A stretch of DNA of 64,000 nucleotides. Origin: an uncultured Bacteroidales bacterium. GTDB lineage: Bacteria; Bacteroidota; Bacteroidia; Bacteroidales; UBA932. Both the position numbers and the translations under genes were made by a program. The notes beneath the pieces are model-generated. The model was not told where the DNA came from, did no database searches, and was given only the letters and a program-made list of their open reading frames with translations. This document shows, piece by piece, positions 25,991 through 36,600 of this stretch (position 1 is its first letter; each line of letters begins with the position of its first letter). Location of the stretch: the NCBI GenBank assembly GCA_944326245.1, contig CALVDF010000009.1:16014-80013 (forward strand). Direction: 5' to 3'.

Positions 25991-28900
25991 TTATACAATT
26001 GCATTCAATTCATCCAGAAGATTCTGATATGAAGTAACCTTATGATACCTTACGTCATTTGTCGAGATGGAATTGAACAATTTCTCTGCGCACTCGATTT
26101 TCGCCTTCTCTACTGCAGTCAGATCCATTGAAGACATGGAGCCTTTTGTCTCTGCTATGAAGAAAATGTGTTTCACACCGTCTTTTTTCATTGCAATGGC
26201 CCAGTCAGGGGCATAATTTCCGACAGGTGTAGGTATCTGGAAGGACCGGGGCAACTTGGCATATACCACCACTTCATTGGCTTCATCAAGGTCATGCGCA
26301 AACTGGCGTTCACCTTTGCTGTCGCTGAACACATAGTCCGTAATATGCTTCTTGGCTTCGTATGCACGGTCAAAATCCATCTTGCTCTTTACGGTAAATA
26401 TGTCAGAATCGTATTTGCCTTCTGTCATATTGTAATGTATGGCTTCGACTATCATCGTGGATTTCTGCTCCCTGATAATGCTCACCGTCTTGCGGATGAA
26501 TTCTTCCGGATTGTTTCTGAACAGATAAAGCTTGTGCTCCTTGATGCCTTGGAGAATCTTCACGACTGTACGGCGTGTAAGGTTCGTCCCTTTTGCAATA
26601 TCCCCGACCAGATCATATCTGACAGTCGAAGTACATACGTCTGTCAAGAGGTTGGACTGAGACCTGGTGTCACCGAATTCAGTAACCTCCTTCTCGTTCT
26701 GTGTCCCCTCTGTCATGACATAACGCAACTGTTTTACCTCCAGTTCTGCGTTTAGGTGAAGGATACATTTCTGAATAAGTTCCCGGCTGTCATAACTTAC
26801 AGTATAGACATACTGGTGGTTGATTTCTTTCCACAAAGCCTGGAATTCGGCTTTCTTGAAGTTGTCATTGAGTTTGTTGTCCGGAGTGGTCGTCTTTTCC
26901 TCCACAACCATTTCATCGAGAACCTTAGGATCGAAGATGGCGTTGATCAGTTTTGTTACTCCTTCCGCGATAGGCTGGAGTTTCTGCGGCAGGGGCGCTA
27001 CATTACCGTTGGCCAGTGCTTCCCTGTATTTCGGGGAAATATTGTTGTTTTCGTCTATGTATCCGCTGTCTTCCAGATATATCATAATCCGGCTGGCATC
27101 CGTTTCACTCAGAATATGTATGTCCTCCCCTATTCTGATCTGTTTTCCAGTAAAGTAACCTACGGTAGCTTTTACCGCACGTTCCCTCAGAACCTCCCTT
27201 GTCTCACGCTGCAGGGCATCAGTGAAGTCTGCATAACTTTCATTCGCTATTACAGTCAATTTGTTCACCTCATGCACATCATCCCCAAGCTGCTCGGCAT
27301 CCATCCTGACTCCGTTCCTGTCGACACAGATACGCAGCCCCCTTCCCACCTCCTGACGTTTCGCCGTATTGGAATTGGAATGACGCAAAGTGCATATCTG
27401 GAATACGTTAGGGTTGTCCCATCCTTCACGGAGAGCAGAGTGCGAAAATATGAAACGGGTAGGTTCCTCAAAACTCAGCAAACGCTCCTTGTTCTTCAGT
27501 ATCAAATCATAAGCGGATATATCATCGGAAAGTCCTGTCTTCCTTTCTATCTTGCCGTCGATTACGCGGTTTGTCTTCTTGTCGATGGAAAAATATCCCC
27601 TGTGCACTTCATGAGGACTGAAACGGCGCAGATAGGCATTGTAGTCCTCGTCAAAGACCTGAAGTTCATCATTCAGCAATTTTGAATATTCTTCTTCGAA
27701 TATCTCCTGCAGCTTGCCTTTGACCTCATTGCCATCTTCATCGTAGCTCTTGTATTTTGCGACTTCATCGATGAAAAAGAGCGACAGGCATTTAATTCCA
27801 CGCTTGAACAGCTGCCGTTCCTTATCGAAATGCGACTTTATGGTTTCGCGTATCTGTACCCGCTGCATATTAAGTTCATTGGTGTCTCCGATTACCTCCC
27901 CACGGCGTACAGTAACTCCGTTGAGAAAAGTCACATATCCGTTGACATTGATTTCGGACACCACGAATCCCTCGTACTCTGCCAGGCCCGATTCTGATTT
28001 AAGACTATCTCCGACAGCAAAAGTCTTGATCCTGCGGACTATACTTCCTGACGCATTTTTGATTTCTATCTCAATGCGTGCTTCAGGAGGACGCTTAGGG
28101 GAAAGAACTATTTCGTCCAGATAGAGATATCCGCCGGTTCCCCGCAGGTTCTTCACCTCGAAACCTTTTACATGAATGCGCTTTACCAGTTTCTGTCTGT
28201 ATGCATCCAGAGCATCAAGTGCATAGACGGTATTGTGCCTGGTCTTGTGAGTCGCGGAATAATTGAGTGTAAACAGAGGATTGAACCGCCTGATTCCTGC
28301 CTGGGTCGCCTCGCCTTCCATTTTCTGAGGCTCATCCATGATTATTATAGGATTGTTGGCCGCTATCACGTCAATAGGCCTCCGGCTTCCGAATTCGTCC
28401 CGTCTGGAATATATTATACGGCTTTCCTTGCTCCTTCCATCCTCCTTCATGGACGATGCAAAAGCCTGCGTATTGATAATCATCACACTCAAACCGGATT
28501 CCGAAGAGAAACTGTCGAGCTGCTGCAGATTGCCGCTGTCATATACAAACCAGCGGGCCTTGTTGCCATAATACTCCATAAAATGGTCTTCCAGCATCCT
28601 GAAGCTTTTGGCCACCCCTTCACGGATTGCTATGCTCGGCACCACTATGATGTATTTGTTCCATCCATACTGTTTGTTCAGTTCAAACATAGTCTTTATA
28701 TAGACATACGTCTTTCCTGTTCCGGTTTCCATCTCTATGTCGAGATTGACAGTCCCGGCCCCTTTGGCCAACGATGCAGACGGAGCTATATCATTCAGGT
28801 TCTGGACGGCATTGATGTTTTTAAGCAACGTGCCTGCTTCCAGCTCAATCCTGCTGTTGCGGTAGCCCAGAAAGTCCAGGTCCCCTCCCGAATCTCCCAA

Positions 28901-29008
28901 ATCCCTGCGGTATCCTGTCATTGTCCGTGACGGCTGTCCTGCAAAAACCGCCACTGTATTTTCTACGGCGTCTGTCTGATATTGCTGTATCTTGAATTTG
29001 AATTTCAT
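25991..29008 (-). CDS. res: Type III restriction enzyme Res subunit
   Basis: 1005 residues. Superfamily 2 helicase: Q-tip region FKIQQYQTDAV, Walker A METGTGKT (93-100), motif II IIIMDEPQ, motif III NYSATHKT and a late motif VI QEVGRGLRI. The C-terminal nuclease has the PD-(D/E)xK pattern APDWAI...FIAETKG. Res translocates on DNA and cleaves after Mod has recognised an unmethylated site. Separated from the upstream Fic gene by 99 bp that include a perfect hairpin. Full length, no damage seen. Confidence 0.93.
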   Translation of the reverse strand: MKFKFKIQQYQTDAVENTVAVFAGQPSRTMTGYRRDLGDSGGDLDFLGYRNSRIELEAGTLLKNINAVQNLNDIAPSASLAKGAGTVNLDIEMETGTGKTYVYIKTMFELNKQYGWNKYIIVVPSIAIREGVAKSFRMLEDHFMEYYGNKARWFVYDSGNLQQLDSFSSESGLSVMIINTQAFASSMKEDGRSKESRIIYSRRDEFGSRRPIDVIAANNPIIIMDEPQKMEGEATQAGIRRFNPLFTLNYSATHKTRHNTVYALDALDAYRQKLVKRIHVKGFEVKNLRGTGGYLYLDEIVLSPKRPPEARIEIEIKNASGSIVRRIKTFAVGDSLKSESGLAEYEGFVVSEINVNGYVTFLNGVTVRRGEVIGDTNELNMQRVQIRETIKSHFDKERQLFKRGIKCLSLFFIDEVAKYKSYDEDGNEVKGKLQEIFEEEYSKLLNDELQVFDEDYNAYLRRFSPHEVHRGYFSIDKKTNRVIDGKIERKTGLSDDISAYDLILKNKERLLSFEEPTRFIFSHSALREGWDNPNVFQICTLRHSNSNTAKRQEVGRGLRICVDRNGVRMDAEQLGDDVHEVNKLTVIANESYADFTDALQRETREVLRERAVKATVGYFTGKQIRIGEDIHILSETDASRIMIYLEDSGYIDENNNISPKYREALANGNVAPLPQKLQPIAEGVTKLINAIFDPKVLDEMVVEEKTTTPDNKLNDNFKKAEFQALWKEINHQYVYTVSYDSRELIQKCILHLNAELEVKQLRYVMTEGTQNEKEVTEFGDTRSQSNLLTDVCTSTVRYDLVGDIAKGTNLTRRTVVKILQGIKEHKLYLFRNNPEEFIRKTVSIIREQKSTMIVEAIHYNMTEGKYDSDIFTVKSKMDFDRAYEAKKHITDYVFSDSKGERQFAHDLDEANEVVVYAKLPRSFQIPTPVGNYAPDWAIAMKKDGVKHIFFIAETKGSMSSMDLTAVEKAKIECAEKLFNSISTNDVRYHKVTSYQNLLDELNAIV

Positions 29009-29066
29009 TTTTCTTAAATTTGATTATGCGTACCCCAAAATCAAAAATTTGGACTTATCCATATCG

Positions 29067-29100
29067 ATATGTACCCGAAACACCGTTTTCGGGTACATAT
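29067..29100. repeat. Perfect 14-bp inverted repeat between Fic and res
   Basis: Arms ATATGTACCCGAAA (29067-29080) and its exact complement (29087-29100) flank a 6-base loop. No T-tract follows on the minus strand, so it does not look like a simple terminator. It could be an operator, an RNA processing site or an attenuator within the operon. Confidence 0.85.
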
Positions 29101-29107
29101 CCTTACT

Positions 29108-30250
29108 TTATTCCTTGACTGACTCTATCGGTTCCACAAATCTTCCATCCTCATTTGCCGGCAAGGATATGAACAAATCCAACAGCTCCTTATTAATGTA
29201 ATAATTGCTCCTTCCCAATTTCATTTTCTCCAGCAAACCTGCCTGTACTATTTTTTCAAGATACTTTGCAGCAGTCTTTCTTTGCACCATCATATCTTTC
29301 TCCATAAACTCTATTTTTGTATAAGGATGAAAGAAAAGATTATTGATCAGTTCATGTTTATACTGCTGACCGAAAAGAGGTCTCAGAATGCTCTTATACT
29401 TGGCCATCAGGATAGAAATACTTTTCACGAGCCGTATGCTATCGGTTGCCGTTTCTTCTATACCTCTTAAAATAAACAATATCCACTCCTCCCACTGATT
29501 GAAGTTGTCGGGAGCATTGTCTCTTACCGCCTGGATAAGCCGATAATAATCTCCCTTGTGATGAGTTATATAGCGGCTTAAATACAATATCGGGAGATCC
29601 AGCAAGTCATTGATGACCAGGTAAAGGATAGCAATGATACGTCCTGTCCGTCCATTGCCGTCATAGAACGGGTGAATACTTTCAAACTGGTGATGTATGA
29701 CTGCAAGCTTGATAAGAGGATCTATATCCTGTATCTCAGCATTATTGATGTATGATTCCAGATTATCCATGTACCGCCGGATATCCTGGGCGTTCTGGGG
29801 AGGACAATACACCACATCTCCTTTTGAGGACTTCAGCATCGTGCCAGGCAATGTCCTGAAACCGGCATTGTTGCTTTCCAGCACATGCTGAATTTCCTTG
29901 ATGTTGTTCAGCGTCAGCAGATGGTTGCGTCTTACCATATCAAAGCCTTTCTGCATCGCCTGACGGTAATTCAGAACTTCCTTGGTCGCTGCATTCACGA
30001 TACCGTCCTTCAAGCTAAGGTCTGCCCGGTACAGATCATCCGAAGTAGTGACAATGTTTTCGACGGCAGAACTGTCCAGTGCCTCCTGCAAAATCAATGA
30101 ACTGAGCAATATGTTCTCATTAGGAATGGTTAGAGCCACTCCTTTAAGCTCCGCCAGGCGTTTATTCGACTTGTTCAGCTGCCTCAAAATGTTCTTTGTC
30201 TCAAAATCAAAATTCAGAGGCAGTTCGGGTATTTCATAATCAAAGCTCAT
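29108..30250 (-). CDS. Fic family protein with self-inhibition motif, between mod and res
   Basis: 380 residues. N-terminal Fic_N-type region carries SSAVEN, fitting the (S/T)xxxE(G/N) inhibitory motif of class II Fic proteins. The Fic core is HPFYDGNGRTGR, the canonical AMP-transferase motif. A C-terminal winged helix (MVQRKTAAKYLEKIVQAG) ends the protein. The frame is open to 30316, but MSFDYEIPELP at 30250 is the natural start, 4 bp after the mod stop. Insertion of a Fic gene between mod and res is unusual and suggests a guard or back-up toxin. AT-rich relative to the genome. Confidence 0.88.
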   Translation of the reverse strand: MSFDYEIPELPLNFDFETKNILRQLNKSNKRLAELKGVALTIPNENILLSSLILQEALDSSAVENIVTTSDDLYRADLSLKDGIVNAATKEVLNYRQAMQKGFDMVRRNHLLTLNNIKEIQHVLESNNAGFRTLPGTMLKSSKGDVVYCPPQNAQDIRRYMDNLESYINNAEIQDIDPLIKLAVIHHQFESIHPFYDGNGRTGRIIAILYLVINDLLDLPILYLSRYITHHKGDYYRLIQAVRDNAPDNFNQWEEWILFILRGIEETATDSIRLVKSISILMAKYKSILRPLFGQQYKHELINNLFFHPYTKIEFMEKDMMVQRKTAAKYLEKIVQAGLLEKMKLGRSNYYINKELLDLFISLPANEDGRFVEPIESVKE

Positions 30251-30254
30251 TTCG

Positions 30255-32162
30255 CTATATAATTTTACAGGTAGTATCAGGTGAATAGTGGCGGAATATC
30301 TGTTCGAAGTTGTCAATCACATTGTCGTTGGCGGCCGAGGCATCGCGCATGACGAAATATACCGGATGGAGCTTGGCTGTTTCCGTAATTGTCGTTTCGT
30401 TTACATTCTGGTCAAAACATGCTGCAAGATAGTTTCCATCCACAAAATAAACTGTCTTGCCCGCTATTTGCCGGGGCTCGATCTTGGCCGAGAGTTCTAT
30501 GCCAAGGTCGAGCATTACCTGGAACAGAAGGTCTTCACCCGTACGGTCGGCCTTTACGTTCTCGTTGAACAACGATTGCATAGTAAACTCCTGCGGGGTG
30601 TAATACACATCTTGCATGTTTGACGTGTCAAGTTTCAACACGCGGAATCCGATGTCGAGCTTTTCTATACCCTCCTTGTCTTTGTTTTCCTCTTTGATCT
30701 TCTTGCCGGCACGGCGTATGCGTTCCTTGCCTATCTCGCAAATGTTTTTGTATCCGGCTTTGTAGGCTTCGCTTTTCGGGTCGGTCTTTTCGGGCAACTG
30801 CACCATAATAAACCTGCGGTTTCCCCCATCCTCAGCATTGAGCTGCATCACGGCATGGGCAGTAGTGGCCGACCCGGAAAAGAAATCAAGAATAAGAGAA
30901 TTTTTTGAATTTATAATCTCCAAAAAGAATTTAATAAGAGATGACGGCTTCGGAAAACTAAATATTTTCCCATCAAACAGATTTGTAACTTCTTTTGTTC
31001 CGTCTTGAGACATTCCAATGCTATCGGGCAATTTTGTACTAACCGCAATGCGTCCAAAATCTTCACCCGCTTTTTTCATATCATCTTCTTTCCAATATCT
31101 AAATGCAGGGCGTGATATATTGAGGAAATCATAGTCACCAGGAAAAACAATTCTTCCTTGATTATAATATTCATCAAAAGTATCATATGTTACAGCCCAT
31201 GTTCTCAATTGATTAGCCGGATATTTTTCACCAGTTTTAGGGTTAACCATTGTAAAATAACTATTCGGACGCTCGCTGGCTGTTGTTTGTTTTGTCAAAT
31301 CATGAACTCTCCATGGCCTGCCTGGATAATCGGGGGTCTCATAATATTTACGTTCTCCGCCAAGTATACTTGCTCTAAATTCTCCCGATTTCACATAACA
31401 AATTATAAACTCATAATCCTGTGATATACCAAATGGTACATCTGATTTAGCCGTTCTCTTTCTCCATGGAATTTGTGCGACAAAATTCATCTCTCCAAAG
31501 ATTTCATCGCAAATTTTCATCAAGTTTTCAGCCTCATTGTCGTCAATAGAGACAATGATTACTCCGTCGTCCGACAATAGGTCGCGGGCTACTTTCAAAC
31601 GCGGATAAATCATATTCAACCAGTCGGTATGGAAGCGGCCATTACTTTCGGTATTGCGCTGCATCGGATCGATGGTTTGATTGCCCTCTTCATCGAACAG
31701 TCCGCTGGTCTCTTCGAATTCGTTACGGCTTTGTGCAAAATCGTCATTATAGACAAAATCATTGCCTGTGTTGTATGGCGGGTCGATATAAATCATCTTT
31801 ACCTTACCCAGATAGGTTTCGCGCAACACTTTCAGCACATCGAGGTTGTCACCCTCGATATAGAGGTTCTGCGTATGGTCAAAATCCACACTCTCCTCGC
31901 GACAAGGGCGCAGGGTCATCGTCGTGGGTGTATTGGCCAGTCGATTGGCGGCACTCTTGTCGGGCCAGGTAAACTGATAGCGCTCCTCGCCTTCGCCGAT
32001 AATCTCGTTTGACAATTCGGCCTGCAACTTTTCAAAATCAATAGCCAACTCAGGCTTGCCATCCTTACCCAACCGTTCCGTCACACAATTCGGGAACAAC
32101 TGCTGTATCTTCTCTATATTTGAGCCTATCACATCGAGGCTATGCATTTTCAGTTTGTCCAT
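30255..32162 (-). CDS. mod: Type III DNA adenine methyltransferase Mod subunit
   Basis: 635 residues, beta-class N6-adenine methylase. Catalytic motif DPPY (127-130) in YIDPPYNTGND precedes the S-adenosylmethionine motif LDFFSGSATTAHA (about 428). The region between (about residues 200-424; DNA 30890-31560) is the target recognition part and is clearly more AT-rich than both ends, suggesting exchange of specificity modules. It starts 3 bp after the AbiGi stop and ends 4 bp before the Fic gene. Confidence 0.94.
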   Translation of the reverse strand: MDKLKMHSLDVIGSNIEKIQQLFPNCVTERLGKDGKPELAIDFEKLQAELSNEIIGEGEERYQFTWPDKSAANRLANTPTTMTLRPCREESVDFDHTQNLYIEGDNLDVLKVLRETYLGKVKMIYIDPPYNTGNDFVYNDDFAQSRNEFEETSGLFDEEGNQTIDPMQRNTESNGRFHTDWLNMIYPRLKVARDLLSDDGVIIVSIDDNEAENLMKICDEIFGEMNFVAQIPWRKRTAKSDVPFGISQDYEFIICYVKSGEFRASILGGERKYYETPDYPGRPWRVHDLTKQTTASERPNSYFTMVNPKTGEKYPANQLRTWAVTYDTFDEYYNQGRIVFPGDYDFLNISRPAFRYWKEDDMKKAGEDFGRIAVSTKLPDSIGMSQDGTKEVTNLFDGKIFSFPKPSSLIKFFLEIINSKNSLILDFFSGSATTAHAVMQLNAEDGGNRRFIMVQLPEKTDPKSEAYKAGYKNICEIGKERIRRAGKKIKEENKDKEGIEKLDIGFRVLKLDTSNMQDVYYTPQEFTMQSLFNENVKADRTGEDLLFQVMLDLGIELSAKIEPRQIAGKTVYFVDGNYLAACFDQNVNETTITETAKLHPVYFVMRDASAANDNVIDNFEQIFRHYSPDTTCKII

Positions 32163-32165
32163 ATT

Positions 32166-33059
32166 TTAAAAATCTTTTCCTATTCTTTCAAACGATGTTA
32201 TTTTACTAACTAAAATCTTACGCAAATCGTTTGAGATATTATTACAACCAAATAAATATTTACTTTTCAGTATAAAATCTGCTATTGAAGGAATTTCTGC
32301 TTCCTTTTTAGTAAATATATGTGTTAAACTTTTACCAATTTCATCCTCAGTTAATCTAAGAAAATAATATGGATTTCCTTTTATACCCTCATTACACATA
32401 CTTGCCGCTTTTTTTGCTATAGTAATATCTTCTTTTTTCTCTTCATCATAGAACGACTCTCCTGAAGAATTAAAATTCCAAGAGCAACCCATATTTTTAT
32501 TTTCTTCTAAAACAGCCCGCCACTCACGTTCATCAGTATAATCTTTAAATTCACCATTCAACAATTGGGAACAAGGCTTATAATATGCCAATATGTATTC
32601 TAAATCTTTTTGGACTTTATGCCCTTGTATGAAACTATTATTTATATCAAAAGCAAGCGTTATATCATCACAAAATCTATTCAGGCCTTCATTTATCATC
32701 GACTCCGAAAAGTCATATAAAGACCTCAATGCATTTATTGCTTTTATAGAATTATAATATGAAACAGGGTTTAATGTCTCTTTTAATTTTTCTTTCAAGA
32801 AACATTTATCAAATCCAATACAATAATTACCATAAGTCTTTCTATGAATTGAAGTTCTCATTAAAGGTATATCACAAAAACAAATCATAGGAATCGTTAC
32901 TTTTACCTTTGAATAATTATGATTTTGTGAATCAGGTCTTTCTTCCACAGAATAAGAATATCGTATTCCATTTTCCAATATTTTTTTAAGAGTACTTATT
33001 CTTTTAGTAAAATGGAATAAAGAAGAGGAATTTATTCTGTTCATTTTCATTTCTTTCAT
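32166..33059 (-). CDS. AbiGi-like abortive infection protein
   Basis: 297 residues. The N-terminal pattern SSSLFHFTKRISTLKKILENG, then IPMICFCDIPLMRTS and YGNYCIGFDK, is that of the AbiGi family, known as the antitoxin-like partner in the AbiG abortive infection system. Here no AbiGii gene is adjacent; its neighbours are DUF4391 and Mod. The gene is strikingly AT-rich (about 30% GC by eye) against its operon and looks recently acquired. Its ATG overlaps the DUF4391 stop by 4 bp. Whether it acts as an antitoxin to one of the Fic proteins is unknown. Confidence 0.8.
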   Translation of the reverse strand: MKEMKMNRINSSSLFHFTKRISTLKKILENGIRYSYSVEERPDSQNHNYSKVKVTIPMICFCDIPLMRTSIHRKTYGNYCIGFDKCFLKEKLKETLNPVSYYNSIKAINALRSLYDFSESMINEGLNRFCDDITLAFDINNSFIQGHKVQKDLEYILAYYKPCSQLLNGEFKDYTDEREWRAVLEENKNMGCSWNFNSSGESFYDEEKKEDITIAKKAASMCNEGIKGNPYYFLRLTEDEIGKSLTHIFTKKEAEIPSIADFILKSKYLFGCNNISNDLRKILVSKITSFERIGKDF

Positions 33060-33655
33060 ATCTGTTCTTTTAATTTCTTAATCTTTTCAAAGTATTCCCG
33101 TTTGCGGCGAGGCTGTTTTTCGTTGGCCATTTTACGCTCGAGTGTTGCTATTTGGGCAAGTAATTTGGCCCGTTGGTCATCCTCTGCTATCTGCGTAGCA
33201 AGGGAGTTTTTACCTGTTACCTCAATTTGTCCGATGTGTTTTACCATATTCTCCCAAACGACATCGAGGTTCAGTCCCGACAGCGGAAGTACCGCTTCTT
33301 CTTCGGGTCGCCATGCCGAAACAATCAGTTTCGTATAGAAGGTCGCAAACTGTATCTGTGATCCATATTGCAAAGCAAAAACCATTGTCTGTGGAATAAG
33401 CTTCGATAATAAAAGTATATTTTTTATATCATATTCTACACGTTTCATCTGCACGGCAAGCACATATAACTCTTTCACCGAATTTCCGGCACTCAACGCC
33501 GGAACTGTTGCCGGGGATACTACCGCCACAATATCAATACGGGTTATATCTGCATCAAAACTCTCACGCTGCGAAGTCTTCAAGTCAAACTTCGCATATA
33601 TTGCCTTCTTCGGCAACTGCTGTTTTCGTTCAGTAGATGTGGGAAGACCGTACAT
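33056..33655 (-). CDS. DUF4391 domain protein
   Basis: 199 residues. N-terminal MYGLPTSTERKQQLPKKAIY, then a central IDIVAVVSPATVPALSAG segment and a YGSQIQFATFYTKL beta region; ends with a basic coiled-coil (LLAQIATLERKMANEKQPRR, about 165-199). This matches DUF4391, a family I know mainly as a companion of helicases in restriction-like loci; biochemical role is not established. It starts 3 bp after the helicase stop and overlaps the AbiGi start, so it is firmly part of the operon. Confidence 0.8.
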   Translation of the reverse strand: MYGLPTSTERKQQLPKKAIYAKFDLKTSQRESFDADITRIDIVAVVSPATVPALSAGNSVKELYVLAVQMKRVEYDIKNILLLSKLIPQTMVFALQYGSQIQFATFYTKLIVSAWRPEEEAVLPLSGLNLDVVWENMVKHIGQIEVTGKNSLATQIAEDDQRAKLLAQIATLERKMANEKQPRRKREYFEKIKKLKEQI

Positions 33656-33658
33656 AGG

Positions 33659-36600
33659 CTACTTGATTACCAAAAAACATATCAATTCGAAATCGTCCAG
33701 CCCGCGTATTTCTTCTGTAAACAAAGTGCCTTGTTCACCGCTCAGGAAGCTGTCGATGTCACTTTCTTTTTTCGTACTTATAACCGATGCGATGGCATCG
33801 TTCAGCAAGTCGGAGTACTGCTTCATGTTTTTACCGTCATGGGTAATACGGTTGAAGACCTTGCAGATGTCCAAATAAGGTTCTGCTTTACCCCTGCACA
33901 GGAGACGGAAGCGGTCCAACAGTTCTTTTGGAGAAAGGTGGTTGATGACTACTTCTTTTTCTTCCGAGATATATACCATGTAGAAAGGATGCAGACGGTT
34001 CTTGCGGTCAATGTTCACACCATTGTTCCTGTTCTTCAGCACGAATATTACTCCTGCCGGATTGTCCTCAGTGGCAGGTACTACAGCATGCAGGCCATGA
34101 GGGGTATGCTCAATGTCCGGATTGTCCTTTACACAGGCCAGCAGATCCATACGGAATTCATTGAGACCCAGGTCCATGATACTGATACCGGAATTCATTT
34201 CCTCAAGGTCCACCACTTCGCTCTGCAGACGTTTCAGCTGTTCACGGCGATATTCCAGATCACCCTTCTCTTCAGGTGAGATGGGATTGTCATCCCCAGT
34301 ACTGGTCAGCACAGAGACCTTCATCCGGGCCTCCACACGCCCTTTCAGATCGATATATTCATCCAAAGTCACGTTCGGCCAATAATTCACCAGCTGAATG
34401 ACATCATTATGCGAACCGATACGGTCAATACGTCCGAAACGCTGGATGATGCGTACCGGATTCCAGTGTATGTCGTAGTTGATAAGGTAGTCGCAGTCCT
34501 GAAGATTCTGTCCCTCGCTTATACAGTCTGTTGCTATAAGGACATCTATCTCCTCATGTATGTTAGGATAGATTGTATCCTTGTCCTTTGATACAGGGGA
34601 AAACAGCGTAAGGACTTTGTTGAAATCCAGTTTCTCACGCAGCTGCAGGGTACTGCGAGCCTCTATGTCTCCGGTCACAATTGCAGTATTGAGTCCGTGT
34701 TTTTCTTTTATCGGACGTGCCAGACAATTGTACAGATATTCTGCGGTATCGGAGAAGGCCGTAAAAATGAGCACTTTCCTGTTGCCTTCATTGATAGGGG
34801 CCGCAAATTTGTTCCGTAAATCGGAGATCAGCTGCTGAAGCTTGCCGTCATGTTCAGGAGTGATATCCTCCAGCATGAAAAGCAGCAGATTGAGGTTTTC
34901 GAGGTCTTCTTCCAGATATTTCCTCCAGGATATATGGTCAAGGTCGTCTATGGCTATCTTCGTTTTCTTGCTGCCGATGAATACATCCGACTCACGGTCA
35001 TCGAAGTCCAGATTCCCGGAAATGTCATCCAGGTCAAGTGAATAATTCTCTGTCTGACTTGCATTATCCAGTTTCTCCAGTGTCGATGAGATCAGTGTCT
35101 TGATACGCTGCAGGGTCAGTCTGAACGAATTCACGGAACTTTCCAGACGCTTCAGCAGATTGATGCTCATGAGTCTTCTTATTCCCTTTTCACGTCCTGC
35201 CATGCCGCGTCCGGCAAAGTATCCGCTGTCGCTTTCTGTCCCTGCATATTTTTCAACCCTGCTTGGAAGTAGAAAATCCGATGGCGTATAGACAGCAAGG
35301 TTGAGCTGACTTACAATTTCATATATCTCATTGTAATTGATTGCAGAATTCAGATCGGTAAGATCCGGACGCCTGGAGATGGGGACCAGTCTTGTCGGGA
35401 ATTTCCCTATATCTTCCGTATCGTAGTACTGCTCGATATGCTTGCGGCTTCTGGCTATGGTAACGCTGTCCAGTACTTCGAAGAAGTCAAAACTGAGCCT
35501 TTTCAGCAATTCTCCTGTCGTACGCTTCTCTGCCGGTAGTTTTGCCCAGACATTATACTCTTTCTGCGCCTGGCGGAAGATATCGTCAATCCCCGACGAA
35601 GTGTTCAGGAGTCTGTCGAAGTTGCTGCTGTCACCCTCGTATGCGAGTTGAAGCTGGTTCTTCAAATCGTTGAAACGGTTGTTTACCGGAGTGGCCGAAA
35701 GCATCAGGACCTTGGTTTTCACTCCTGAGCGGATAACACGGTTCATCAGCTGCAGATAACGGTTTTCACGGGGATTGTCATCATTCTCGTCGAATGTTAC
35801 TTTCCCCCCGTTTCGGAAATTATGGCTTTCGTCTATGACTACCAGATCATAGTTTCCCCAATTGATGTACGAGAGATCATACCCGTTGGTCTTGCCGCTG
35901 CTTCTGGACATGTCACTGTGAAAGAACACATCGTAGTTCAAACGGTCCTTTGCTATCGGATTGTTGAGATAGTTGCTCTTGTATGTGATCCAGTTGTCAT
36001 TGAGCTTTTTCGGACAAAGTACCAGGACCGATTTATTCCGTCCTTCATAATATTTTATGACTGCAAGTGCCGTGAATGTCTTTCCCAATCCGACACTGTC
36101 AGCGAGAATGCATCCGTTGTATTTTTCCAGTTTGTTGATGATTCCTATGCAGGCATCTTTCTGGAAATTATACAGTTTATTCCATATCTGGCTGTCTTTG
36201 AAGCCTGTGGCCTCATTGGGCATGGTGTCTTCAGACAGGTCGTCCAGAAACTCCCTGAAAATATTGTAAAGAGCTACAAAGTAGATAAAATCAGGGGCAT
36301 TTTCCTTATACACATTAGTAATATTGTCCAGAACCTGATCCGTCACTACCTGCATTCTTGCATTATCGTTCCATATATGGTCGAAAAGAGAGAGATACTG
36401 CAAGGACAAAGGAGAATCGAACTTGTTGATCATGGTGTATGCATTGTCACCACGTTCACAGCCCAATTCCACAGTCGTAAATCCGGCAACAGGTGCATAC
36501 GCCTTGTCATCGACGGTTGCAAACCCCATCATATTCTCACTGGTACGGTTGGACTTGAAACAGGCTTTCCTGCGTATCCATTCGGCACATTCTTTTGCTA

